Positions 32,812-43,561 of a stretch of DNA of 64,000 nucleotides are shown piece by piece (the stretch's first letter is position 1; every line of letters starts with the position of its first letter). The notes below the pieces were generated by a model, which had not been told where the DNA came from, did not search any database, and was given only the letters and a program-made list of their open reading frames with translations. Made by a program: the position numbers and the translations under genes. This DNA is from Eledone cirrhosa (Eukaryota > Mollusca > Cephalopoda > Octopoda > Eledonidae): NCBI GenBank assembly GCA_964016885.1, contig OZ024744.1, forward strand, positions 64,032,962-64,096,961. The letters run 5' to 3'.

Positions 32812-33066
32812 ACATCATCATCATCACCACCATTAAACGTCCACTTTTCCATGCTTGCATGGATTAGACAGGTTGGCCACGTTAAGAGTCAAGCCTGGCC
32901 AGCTGGCCATGCCATACCTTCCTCAAACAGAACTTTATTTTGGCTGCATTTTCTTTTTACAGCTGGATGCCCTTCCTGACACCAACCATGCTTACAGTGT
33001 GGAGCTGGGTGGTCCCAGTATAACGAAGGTCTGACCAGTTGGCCGTGCCATGCGTTGCTCATAGTG
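32812..33066 (-). repeat. SINE/LINE tail inserted in the ENDOV 3' UTR
   Basis: An ATCATCATCATCACC run and 'attaaacgtccacttttcc' start only eight bases after the ENDOV stop. The tail block 'cagctggatgcccttcctg' follows. It forms most of the proximal 3' UTR unless transcripts end within it. Confidence 0.82.
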
Positions 33067-33518
33067 GTATCAATATTTTAAAAAAATAGAAAGAAAAGAA
33101 AAAGAAAATACATTTCCATTTCATATAAAAGCTATTGTGGAAGTCGTTTTAGCCATTTAAAAACTGCTATATTTGCTTTTTTCTTAACTTTCTTTTTTCC
33201 ATTGTTTATTATGAAGTGTCAGACTTCTGATACATCTTCTTAGCCGGTTTCAACCTGGGCCGCAGCAACAAAATCCTTCCACCATATATCTTGGTCCAAC
33301 ATGTTTGTGACCTAGTCGCTATCACATTATTCTGCAGAAGTAAGATGAAACTGTTTCACACTTCATAATAGACAATGCTATTAAGAAATAAGAGAAAAGT
33401 GAATGAAACAATTTTTGGAATTCTTAAATGACTAAAATGGCTCTACTACTATGTAAACCACTCTGTAATTGTTTTAGTTTCAATGTACAAACTTATATCA
33501 AGTCATTTTCCATACATA

Positions 33519-33534
33519 TACTACTACTACCACC

Positions 33535-33606
<72 letters not shown>
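33519..33606 (+). repeat. (ACT)n microsatellite
   Basis: About 28 ACT/ACC triplets, then a C/T-rich stretch. Confidence 0.93.
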
Positions 33607-33607
<1 letters not shown>

Positions 33608-34139
33608 CCCCCCCTCCTCCTCATCCTTCTTCTTCCTGGGAGGGTTGTAGAGGCAGAGTCCTCAAACACCCCTTCCAGCAGGTCCTGTCAGAAGCAACCA
33701 TCTCCAACTGACCTGGCTGGATACACAAGTGAGACCAACAAAAGCTCATGGATGTCATTTTACAAACGTATACAACTTCTAAATTTCTTATAAAAAAAAT
33801 TACAACAAATGTTTTTATAGAGTGATTTAAAAGCTCTTTTTGTAAAATCCAATAACATATTTTAAAGAATTATTTTATATATCATTATAAGTGGCTGTGC
33901 TGCTAAATTACTGGGTCTCCTTACCAATATTATTATATCATTTACTTTTTATGAGATTGGTGAGATTGAGGCCATTGACTATCATCATCATCATCATCAT
34001 TTTTCAACCATACCCAAATAACTATTTCTGATGGCAGGCTAAACTTAGTGAGGGAATAGAAGTACTGTCCAGCTCCTCTAAGATGGACACAGTCAAATGT
34101 CTAGAGTGGCACCCAAACAAACTTTATATATATGATGTG

Positions 34140-34760
34140 CTTTGTGTCTCCATTGTCCTCTGAGTGGGAGCCCACGTCTGTATGGGTCTGAAATGTGAGT
34201 GTGGTAAGATCCTCGACTCCACAGGCCTCCACGGTCTATCTTGCCACCTGAATGACGGTCGCATAACGCATCACACAGAGCTAAACCTCATCTTCACGAG
34301 AGTTTTGGCTTGGGCAAACACCCCCTCAATTTTGGAACCGTCTGCGTTGTCTTACGGCCTTACCCTGTGCCCCTAGTTAAGAGGCAGGTGTCTTATCTGG
34401 AACATCATGGTTAGTGACTCTTTTGCTTCTTCCCACATTCTGGATGAAGTAGCTAGGGTGAGAACCACAGCAACTGCAACTGAATAGAACAAAATCCTAA
34501 AATACCGTGATCTGTCGGCTAACTACATTTTCTAGCCTGTGGCGTACAAGACGTTGGGGGGGAGTCGGGCTACTGACTGCAAGATTCTTATCTTCACTGG
34601 TGGCTCATCTAACAGAGGTAACTGGTAAAGCTCGTGAGGGCGCTTGGTTGTTCCAACACCTCAGCCTTGCCATCACCCGAGGTTATGCTGTGAGCTTGCC
34701 TCAAAAAGGCTTGCCTCAAAAATCATTAGAGAGGTTTCCCAGTGTTCCTTGTTCTTTTGC
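34140..34760 (+). pseudogene. LINE C-terminus with restriction-like endonuclease motifs, copy 2
   Basis: Plus-strand counterpart of 25060-25934: GAHVCMGLKCECGKILDSTG and LHGLSC (here the histidine missing from the other copy is kept), HHTELNLIFTRVL and RGRCLIWNIMVSD. Then decayed sequence, LFQHLSLAITRGYAVSLP and the shared 3' end 'cttgcctcaaaaatcattag'. Stops and frame changes throughout. Confidence 0.72.
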
Positions 34761-34986
34761 TCTGGTAGCGGTTCATTTGTACATCCCTTTTGTCTGCCTT
34801 TTGTTGTATGTGGTCCCAGATGGGTGTATTACCTGCTTGTGTGTTTTTTTTTCGTTTTTTTTCCTTTCCCTTTTCTTTCTCTTTTTTAATTATTTGTAAT
34901 CTTATTTATATACAAAATTATATTTTTATATTTTTTCCATTAATAAATAATTTAAACCCAACGAAAAAAAAAATATATATATATAT

Positions 34987-35146
34987 AAATGAAATGATTA
35001 CAAAGGAGAATACATACTGTTAGAACATGTTTATACAAAAGCACCTACGTACGTTTTGCCCGAACAGGGCTTCTCAAGGGCATACAAGTCTAGAGAGTGT
35101 TCATTACAGGACCCAGAAGGGTTTTTTTAGCGATAGTCACATCAAA
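34987..35146 (-). repeat. Left inverted terminus of the Penelope-like element
   Basis: It reads outward on the minus strand. The hammerhead-like core is altered: CAAAAC stands where the right arm has CGAAAC. Confidence 0.85.
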
Positions 35147-35234
35147 CCCACTGCACAACACCTTGCTAGACTCTTTTGAGGAGGACCTGCTCAAGTTGAT
35201 CAGAAACATTAAGTTTAGGAACAAACACTGATGC

Positions 35235-37790
35235 AGTAATCCATTCTTAACATCCCTGGACGCGCTCATCACTAAGATCAAGAATGACCCACACCTCTTC
35301 GTTACCTCTGACAAAACCAAGAAGCTGTATAAGATGGACGTGAGTAAGTACAAACAATTCATTTATAACGAATTACACAAAAATTATAAAAAAACACCCA
35401 TTAATACCTTAAATGACATTAATAGAGTAGGGAAGGATATAGTGAATAGCTTAGACATAGATAAGAACACTAACCCATATGTCCCTATGACACCTAGATT
35501 CTCTCTTAAGGATCACAAATGTAACTTTAATGAAATCCCCTCTATTAGATTAAAATGTCCCTCTACATCAGATATAGGTAAGATTAGTAAAGTAATCCTC
35601 AATAGAGTAATACTTGAACTCAATAGCAAAGCCAAGGTCTGTCTCTGGAGCAACACCGACCAAGTCATTAATTGGTTCACCGAGCTGTCTGATAAGACAA
35701 CTCTAAAGTTCATCTAGTTTGACATAGACAGCTACTATGCCTCTATCTCCCCCATACTCTTAAACAAGGCCCTTATTTTAGCTAAATCTAACACTAGCCT
35801 CACTAAAAAAGAGATAGATATAATATTAGCAGCGCGCAGAACTATTATTCAGTTTGAGGGTTCCCATTGGACCAGAATCAACCGTCCTGATAACTTTGAT
35901 ATCATGATGGGGTCTAGCGACTCGGCGCAAGCGACCGACCTGGTTGGAATATACCTCCTCCATAGACTTAGGGACGAGATCCTGGTCCTACAAGGTGTAT
36001 ATAGGGACGCCGCCCTATTTACCATTAGAAACCATAGCCCCCGCAGGATTGAGAACCTTAACAAGTGCATACACAGGTTCTTCAAGCCATACGGTCTATC
36101 CGTAACTATAGACCTCAACCACCAGATAGTCAACTTCCTGGACGTGACCCTGGAGTTGGGTACGGGCCTGTACAAGCCATACCATAAGCCCGGCGAGATT
36201 CTATCATATATTAATTATGCATCTAACCACCCTAAGTCTACTCTCAACTCCATAGTATATAGCATATCCCATAGGATCTCGAGGCTGTTCGCCAACGAGG
36301 ACATCTTCAACCAAGCGGCCGACTACTACAATAAAGCCTTGGTAGATGCTGGATATAACCAGAGAATCTCCTACCTCCTTAATGCTAACTCTAGAAACCA
36401 CCCCCATCATAGGACTAATGTTATAGTAAGCCATACCTATAACCGAATACGCAGCGCTCATGATAGAGTCAATAACTATAGTATAGAGAATCGCTCTAAG
36501 AAACACGCCCGTACCGTTAACTACATGGGTGGTGGTGTAGAAGACCTACCACATAATAAGGGTCATGATACGGGCAACGGTAGCTGCTGTAGCCTACTAG
36601 AACTATTCCTTACCTATAAGATTAACAATAGCGATGGCCTATTACCTATACTCTCCAACCGGCATTTAGCTACATGTAAACGTAACGGAAGGAAGGCGCA
36701 TGCACCCGAGCATAAAGCGAAGGGGACGCGCGGGAGGCTTCAGCACAGTAGCAACAATAAGAATGCTTACCTAGCCAACACGACCCATAGTAAGCCCACA
36801 GCTATGCGTAACCGCCAACGTAATGTCCTATGGTTCCATCCTCCCTACTCTTGGAGTGTGGCCTCTGACTTACCCAGGATATTCTTCGAAGCCTTAGAGA
36901 AGAATTTCCCACCCAACCACAAGTACAGAAAAATCCTAAATAAGAACAATATGAAAATATCCTTCTCCACTACACCTAATCTAGCAGACATCATAGGGAT
37001 AACTAATTACAGTAAGCTCAACAAAGCACGGCACCATAGCAGCGATAGGTCTAGACTTGACAGCAACCCTAATAGCCTTAACGTTTCCCTAGCAGCACTC
37101 GACAGTGTTGGCGGCAGCTCCAACAGACGCAACCGACACAACCGCAGCGAGACTGGGCAGCATACTGGTGACCTGTACATGTCACGAGGCGGCCATAGAA
37201 GGCGGTGTGGCGTGCGGAGTGATAATGATACTACCCCGCACGCCATAGGATATAATAGTACTAACTACAGAGATAGTGGCGGTGGCGTGGATAATAACAT
37301 AAGTAGTGATAGTAATGGCCTTACTTCGGGCACTAGGAGCCATCGTAGCGGCAGAGACCGTGACCGACAATGCAACTGTCGAGATCAGGGAAGCTGTCCA
37401 CTCGGGAAGTTGCCTGACAGATAATGTTATTTATAGGTGCACCATAACTAGCCATGATAGCGTCAAGCAGTATATAGAGGCCACCTCTGGCTCGTTCAAA
37501 ACTAGATTTCGAACACATCTCCACTCTTTTAAAAACAAGAAGCTAAGATACTCCACGTCACTCGCCAACTACATCACAACATTAAAAGTCTCCAACATTA
37601 GCTTCTCCACATACTAGGAAATTGTGAGCAGGGCAACACCGTACAACTTCAAGAGGAAGTGCGAGCTCTGCCTCATGGAACTTTACCATATCATAAGAGC
37701 ACCCCTAGAGCCCATCAACAGCAGAACAGAATCTGTGATAAACTGCAGACATAGAATAAAGCAGTCGTTCTATGGTTGGACCCCGGTTGA
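35235..37790 (+). pseudogene. Penelope-like RT/GIY-YIG protein, broken
   Basis: One frame runs from about 35235: LITKIKNDPHLFVTSDKTKK, TPRFSLKDHKCNFNEIPSIRL, LWSNTDQVINWF, then TAG at 35715-35717, directly before FDIDSYYASIS (RT motif A). It resumes with the active-site block GVYRDAALF, where related elements have YRDD, then VNFLDVTLELGTGLYKPY and YINYASNHPKS. A long Asn/Ser/Gly/His-rich region separates it from VLWFHPPYSWSV and KISFSTTPNLADIIG. After a frameshift near 37420 comes the GIY-YIG-like part: NVIYRCTITS, KQYIEATSGSFKTRFRTHL, a stop (TAG, probably from a TGG) at about 37615, and the Cys-containing CELCLMEL and CRHRIKQ end. Non-functional. Confidence 0.85.
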
Positions 37791-38040
37791 GAACTGAAGA
37801 CCACAAACTGGGTCCCCCTGCACCAAACCATAACGCGCCAGTGGGTAGGCTGTACACCAACTATGCCTCTCAGATCCGGCCTGACTGGGCAATAGTAAAG
37901 TAGCACCCATAAAATAGTAATGGAAAACACATCATGCTAGCGGATAATAAGCCATTTGGGGACATTTATTCAAACACCGGCCAGAGTTACTCCCTTTGCT
38001 CTGTGACAATAACAACATGTCTGTTTGAACCAAGAATGAA

Positions 38041-38200
38041 CTTTGATGTGACTATCGCTAAAAACCCTTTCTGGGTCCTTCCTGTACACTCACTAGACTT
38101 GTATGCCCTTGAGAAGCCCTGTTCGGGCGAAACGTACGTAGGTGCTTTTGTATAAACATATTCTAACAGTATGTATTCTCCTTTGTAATCACTTCATTTG
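38041..38200 (+). repeat. Right inverted terminus of the Penelope-like element
   Basis: It contains 'ccttgagaagccctgttcgg' and GCGAAACGTACGTAGG, the better preserved hammerhead-like copy, and ends in 'cacttcattt'. Confidence 0.85.
38098..38146 (+). ncRNA. Hammerhead-like motif (degenerate core)
   Basis: A stem GCCC/GGGC closed by TGTTC is flanked by CTTGAGAAG (in place of CTGATGAAG) and CGAAAC. The palindromic ACGTACGT and an A at the predicted cleavage position follow, then a short GGTGC that can pair with the upstream TATGCC. The altered CUGAUGA makes activity doubtful. Confidence 0.5.
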
Positions 38201-38306
38201 TAACCGCTCTGCTTATATTCTCGCCCGCTAAATATTAACGCTTCCGATATTTAACTATATGTATCGCTTATCCCTTCAAACCTCTACTCTCTCACGATAT
38301 GAAAAT

Positions 38307-38309
<3 letters not shown>

Positions 38310-38340
<31 letters not shown>
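38310..38340 (+). repeat. (TA)n microsatellite
   Basis: An uninterrupted TA run adjoining the hammerhead-like motif. Confidence 0.9.
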
Positions 38341-38343
<3 letters not shown>

Positions 38344-38396
38344 CTTTCCTGATGATCTCCTTCGAATGAAACAGTTCTAGTCCTGTAGAAACCATT
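38341..38396 (+). ncRNA. Hammerhead-like motif with weak stem II
   Basis: An intact CTGATGA (38349-38355) and GAAA (38368-38371) are present. Stem III is ACAG (38371-38374) with CTGT (38383-38386) around an 8-nt loop, followed by A. Stem I pairs CTTTC with GAAAC-side bases. The stretch between CTGATGA and GAAA (TCTCCTTCGAAT) does not form a proper stem II. It directly follows a (TA)n run. Confidence 0.5.
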
Positions 38397-38524
38397 TCTC
38401 TATTAAACATATATCTACTATGTATTGAGTACCTTACTTACTGTGGTTACACCCCATTGAACCCGGGATACACACACACACATATATATATGGAATGTAG
38501 AAAAGTAACACACGAGTTGAAATA

Positions 38525-39105
38525 TATATAAACAAATAGTAGAGATGAAAAAGATTTTTTCAGTAGAAAATGTTGAAGAGATTCTTTTAGTATAATATCA
38601 AAACATTTATTTATAAAGTGGATATTCCCGCATTTAATAATACCGGTTTCAGCATTATATGCTTTTCAAATGCGGATATGCATAATGTGGTTATGTTGCA
38701 TATTTATACGAATAATAAAAAGAAGAAGAAAAATTATTAGTTCTTACATACATATTTAGAGAGGAGAGTTTATATCTTTGTCCACCTTTATCCTTTGTTC
38801 TCTGTCAGCCAACTAATAGAGAATGAAGGACAAACACGGAAAAAGATATGAACTCTCATCTCTAAATATGTATGTAAAAACTAATAATTTTTCTTCCCCT
38901 TTTTATTATTCGTATAAATATGGAACATAACCACATTATGCATATCTGTAGTTGAAAAAGCATATAATGCTGAAACCGGTATTATTAAATGCGGAAATAT
39001 CCACTTTATAAATAAATGTTTTGATATTATATTGAAAGAATCTCTTCAGCATTTTCTACTGAAAAAATCTTTTTCCTCTCTACTATTTGTTTATATATAT
39101 ATATA
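38525..39105. repeat. Long inverted repeat with hammerhead-like folds
   Basis: Arms of ~250 bp (38525-38790 and 38850-39105) are inverted around a ~60-bp spacer. Both arms contain AGCATATAATGCTGAAACC. On the minus strand of the left arm CCGCATTT and AAATGCGG enclose that hairpin as a perfect 8-bp stem I. The element codes for nothing. The divergent layout matches the Penelope-like termini at 34987/38041. Confidence 0.85.
38628..38675 (-). ncRNA. Hammerhead-like fold, left arm
   Basis: Minus strand: stem I CCGCATTT/AAATGCGG, stem II AGCAT/ATGCT with loop ATA, GAAA, then palindromic ACCGGT and A at the cleavage position. The CUGAUGA segment has decayed to a TTTGAAA-like stretch. Confidence 0.5.
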
Positions 39106-39109
39106 CATA

Positions 39110-39885
39110 TATACACATATATAAAATGATCTCTCTTAATTTTGCCAACAAAATAGGATATGCTTTGTTGAGGAGATTTTATAAAACTACTTTCACCAGT
39201 TGACTTTAAAGACCAGATCTACTCCAGTATTGCACAGTCTGTTTTGTGTAGAAATGTCAATCAACTGATCTTATTTTAGTCATCTCTGTTGCTTTTTAAT
39301 TTTTAGATTTTAATCAGCCTTAGAGGGAGTTTTCCATTACTAATTGCATGGACAATCTCAATAGATCAACATTTTGCCTTTTACCATATATATTTGAGAC
39401 CCTACCATATTTTCATTTTATTTGTAATTCAAATTTCAGGCTTTTTTTTTTTTTTTTTTTTTCACTGTGAAATTGAGATAAGAGTAGAAATAATTTTCAT
39501 TGCATCAACAAACCACAATGTTGAAAGTCTGGCTGTAGGTTACTTCACTGCCATTTTAAATTAAGAAATAATTATCTGTAAAAAATTATTAAGCTTAGTT
39601 TAATAGACAACCATTGCTGGGGCCACAGGATGGCTAGTGTGTGGGCCCCATTTACTCATTATAGTGAGTCTTGGAGAGAGCGAGAGAGACAGAGGCAGTG
39701 ACAGTGGGAGTTTGGTATTTTTGTTTGGATTTGGTGTATATGTATATATATTCATTTACCACACCGCAGACCCGATAATAGCTATAGTTAACTCAACTTA
39801 TTAAGACATCTTTTCAGTCACAAACCTGTCTTGAAACAAGTAAAAAAAATATTCTTGTTCTATACATTAACTAAACATTATTTAA
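39110..39885. other. AT-rich sequence without a supported gene
   Basis: A T run at 39441-39463 and a GA-rich stretch near 39670-39700 are visible; nothing coding. Confidence 0.45.
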
Positions 39886-39985
39886 AGACTTTGCCTTTCT
39901 TCCTTCCGGGGTCAATAGAATAAAGTACCAGTAATGCATTGGGTAATTGCTGGCCTTGTGCCAAAAGTAGAAACAATTATTTAAA
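39886..39985 (+). repeat. tRNA-derived SINE, 3' part
   Basis: 'gactttgcctttcttcc' through 'ggccttgtgccaaaagtag' matches the 14090 family; the tRNA head is absent. Confidence 0.75.
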
Positions 39986-39989
39986 GACT

Positions 39990-40980
39990 TATATTGGACT
40001 TTCAATTAGTCTTTTCATACTGTTTTTTACATATGCCAACATATCTTTGTGCCTGTGATAAAAGTTTTCTATTCTATATCTACGGATATAGAATCTATAA
40101 GGAATGTAAATATTTGGTAAAATAGCTCAATAGAAGAATATATTTTTCTAAATTTCTTGCCAATAAAAATATATTGTTACTATTAATTTACAATGAACTT
40201 ATATATATTTTACTATCAAATTACATAATAGAACCATGTTTTAACCCATTACTCTATATATACTATTATATTTTTATATACCTCACATAATTATCTCACA
40301 TAATATCAAATCTGTGAGATTTTGATATTATTTACTTTGAGAACAATACCTTAACATCAGTATGAGTGGCCAGTTACAGCCAGTTTGAACAGAAAGAGGT
40401 GAGAGAATTTTGGCTGGATACAGCCGGTTTAAATGTTTGTTTTTTTAATCGAACAAATAAATATTTGCATTAATTTTGTTAAAATAATGAGATATAAATT
40501 TGAAAATAAAAAATATTTAACTGATTTTTTGAAATATTAGATTTTTAAAATTAAATTTTAAGATTTTTTTTTGTTTTTTACCAAACTTTTTATACAAATA
40601 AAATTGTTAATAATTCATTATTTTGTGTATTTCTTATAATTTTTTCTGATCATAATTTAAATGTTGCATACATTTATGATTCTGCTTTCACTTGAATATT
40701 GATCAATGTCTAATTTATTGTCTCCTTTTATTTAAGCATTATTTTACTGATTTAGTTATATATATATCTATAAAACATAGTGACATGTGTTTATGCTGTA
40801 TTTGACTATATAGAGTTAGTCTGGGATTTTTAAAAACACTCTGAATAGAAAAAATGAGTTTTGATGTACATAGGACATGAACACACATCTTTAGTTTGCC
40901 AGACCAATGTGTTATGATTACACCAACACACCACCCATGCTTCCTTCCATTCAATTAGAAGCTATATAACCATAGCAGGT
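39990..40980. other. AT-rich sequence without a supported gene
   Basis: I see no coding, RNA or clear repeat feature. Confidence 0.45.
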
Positions 40981-40984
40981 GTAT

Positions 40985-41173
<189 letters not shown>

Positions 41174-41174
41174 A

Positions 41175-41300
41175 TATTAATAAATGGAAACTATATTTAT
41201 AAAACCATATTTATTTCATTATACATATTTCAGGGATACCAAATTAAATTATGGTATGCCTTCATCAGACAAAATACAATATATAACAGTTTTACAAATA
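41175..41300 (-). mobile_element. Hammerhead-bearing repeat unit
   Basis: The flank 'ggttttataaatatag' and 'tttccatttattaatatc' (minus strand) is shared with both arms at 51665-51920, so this is an interspersed repeat and not unique sequence. It may be the terminus of a Penelope-like element or a retrozyme-type unit. Confidence 0.65.
41212..41276 (-). ncRNA. Candidate hammerhead ribozyme, intact core
   Basis: On the minus strand, stem I pairs TATTTTGT (41276-41269) with ATGAAATA (41219-41212): eight pairs, two of them G-U. CTGATGA occupies 41268-41262. Stem II pairs AGGCATACCA (41261-41252) with TGGTATCCCT (41241-41232), ten positions with one C-C mismatch. GAAA is at 41231-41228. Stem III is the near-palindrome ATATGTAT and the cleavage base is A at 41220. 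This is the full hammerhead plan with short stem III, as in Penelope-like elements. Confidence 0.75.
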
Positions 41301-41399
41301 AGCTTTGACGTACCCTATTAAAATGCAACCATTGTTTTTGGAAGCCATCCGGATAGTGATTTGTTTATATTACTTTAATAAGTCATAGTGTTAAGGACA

Positions 41400-41620
41400 A
41401 TTAGAAAAAGACGGAGAGAAAGAAAAAAACGTGGAGAAATATCGGAGAGAGAGGGATGCATGGAGAAAAAAGAAAGAGATAAGTAAAGACAGGAGGAAAG
41501 GAAGAAAGAAGAAAAAAGGAAGAAATAAGAAAAACAGAGGAAAGCAACAGAGAGATATTAAGTCAACAGACAGATAGAGAAATATTATATATATAGAGAG
41601 AGGGAGATTATGAAAACTTT
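41400..41620 (+). repeat. Purine-rich (GA) tract
   Basis: Nearly continuous purines (gaaag, gagag, ggaag motifs) over about 220 bp; low complexity. Confidence 0.75.
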
Positions 41621-42119
41621 ACGTCATGTCATATTAAATTGAGTTAACAATTCATATGAAATGAATAATAAAAATATAAATATTAATATTCATGAATGGG
41701 ACATAAATATATAATATGAGAAATTAAACATTGTTTAATAATGACTATATGTTTAGTTTAAACCTTGAGATCAATATACCAAAATTTGGGTTTAATCTCC
41801 AAAATGTACACATTGCTAGAGAAGTCAGTATCTCAGGCAAAGACACACAAATATATATATATATACACGCACGTCCTGAAAATAGAAATTATATTTACTC
41901 AAGTCAACAATATAGACATATAAAACGCAGATGATTTCTCTTAATCACTGCTATACATTCCTTGTGTTATAAAAAGTTCACAGTATATATACATAAATAT
42001 ATACGATTAACATTCATGTCTTCATATATATGATTACCATTCATGCATTTAACATTTTGTTAAAATTATGCATATCTGCAATCCAAACTGCGTGGTTATG
42101 GATCATAACTCTTACCCAC

Positions 42120-43465
42120 ACATATACATATACACCTATATCATCCCAGGTCATCTTGGGTCTCCCCACTATGCGGTTTTCATTGACTTCTAGTGCTCTG
42201 CACCTGTTTATGCAGCTGTCATCCTTCATACGCATCACATGTCCATACCAACGCATCCGCCTCTCCTGCACACAGCATTTGATTCCTCTTATGCTCAGTC
42301 TCTCTCTCAATTCCTTTATGCTTTGTCGTTCATGTATATTACTGTTACACATCCATCGGAGCATGCAGGCTTCATTTCTCTCCAATCTACGCAAGTCTTC
42401 CACCTTCAGCGCCCAGGTCTCACTACCATGCAACATTGCTGTTCGGATACACGCATCATACAGTCTGCCTTTCATTTTGAGGGAGAAGCCTTCTGCAGCT
42501 AGCAGTGGTAGTAGTTCCCTGAACTTCTTCCATCCCGTTCTTACCCTAGTTATTGTACTTTCTGAACACCCACCTCCGCTGCTAATTCGGTCACCTAGGT
42601 AGCAGAAGCTGTCGTTTGTCTCTACAGAGCCCTCCCAAAGATTGGTGGTACTTGTTTGCTGTGGCTGTTTGCTGCTTGCTGTCCCAGTACAGCTACTGCA
42701 TGTGAAGCCTATATTCTTAATTAAGCTTCCTGAGATCCTGCTACATCTCTTGTGTACCCATTGTTTGCATTTGGGGCAGAGAATGGAGTTCCTACCTACA
42801 CCTTTCCTACATACTGAGCAAGGCCATTTCCCTGAGGGGATCTGGGTTCTGTTTTCTCGTCTACTTACAAGGACCTTAGTTTTTGTCATGTTGACTTTGG
42901 GACCCTTTCTTTCTAGTCCCTGCTTCCAAGTTTGGAATTTCTTCTCTAGTTCTACCATAGATTCAGCTATAAGTGTGAGGTCATCAGCATACAGGAGTTC
43001 CCATGGGCATCCGGTCTTAAATTCCTCCGTTATTGCCTGCAGGACTATGATGAACAGGGGAGGGCTAAGAACAGAGCCCTGGTGGACACCAACCTGTACG
43101 CTAAATTCCTCGCTATACTCATTGCTAATCCTAACTTTGCTGACTGCTCCCCTATAGATGGCTTGTACAGCTTTCACAAGCCATTCATCTACTCCTAGTT
43201 TTCTAAGAGCCCACCAGATTACAGCACGTGGAACTCTGTCAAAAGCTTTCTCGAGATCGACGAATGCCAGGTAGAGTGGCTTACTTTTAGCTAGGTACTT
43301 TTCCTGTAACTGCCTCACAAGGAAGAGGGCATCAGTGGTGCCTCTTCCTGGTACAAACCCAAATTGCATCTCATCTAGTTTCACCCAGTCCCTAATCAAC
43401 TGTGCTATAACTCTTTCTGTTACTTTCATGACCTGGTCCATCAGCATTATACCTCTATAGGTTCC
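42120..43465 (-). mobile_element. LINE fragment, dominant family, best preserved RT
   Basis: An open minus-strand frame of 468 residues (43447-42041) holds QVMKVTERVIAQLI, MQFGFVPGRGTTDALFLVRQ, AFVDLEKAFDRVP, VGVHQGSVLSPPLFIIVLQA and [14 protein letters not shown]. The PHD-like finger follows (CSVC, ILCPKC, QWVHKRC, FTCSSC), then CYLGDRISSGGGCSES and RRMRWYGHVMRMKDDSC. The 5' end (endonuclease) and the 3' tail are both missing, and it is bordered by TA-rich sequence at both ends. No stop interrupts the RT. Confidence 0.9.
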
Positions 43466-43477
43466 TCTATCGAGTGC

Positions 43478-43485
43478 ATCATATA

Positions 43486-43561
<76 letters not shown>
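43478..43561 (+). repeat. (TA)n microsatellite
   Basis: TA runs with TATG interruptions beside the LINE's 5' break. Confidence 0.92.

Larger units (their letters stand above)
34987..38200 (+). mobile_element. Penelope-like element with inverted termini
   Basis: The interior encodes a Penelope-type RT and a C-terminal GIY-YIG-like domain. About 160 bp at the left (34987-35146) is the inverted counterpart of 38041-38200 on the right, roughly 90% identical by eye. Inverted terminal arrangements and hammerhead-type ribozyme motifs are known for Penelope-like elements, and a hammerhead-like segment lies in each arm (35041-35088 minus, 38098-38146 plus). The copy is inactive: stop codons, a frameshift and an altered RT active site. 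Confidence 0.85.

Noticed and set aside
33428..33793. A Leu-rich open frame
   Set aside because: Its core is the (ACT)n microsatellite and the flanks show no conserved protein.
42041..43447. An active LINE
   Set aside because: The RT frame is open, but the endonuclease and 3' tail are absent, so the copy cannot move by itself.
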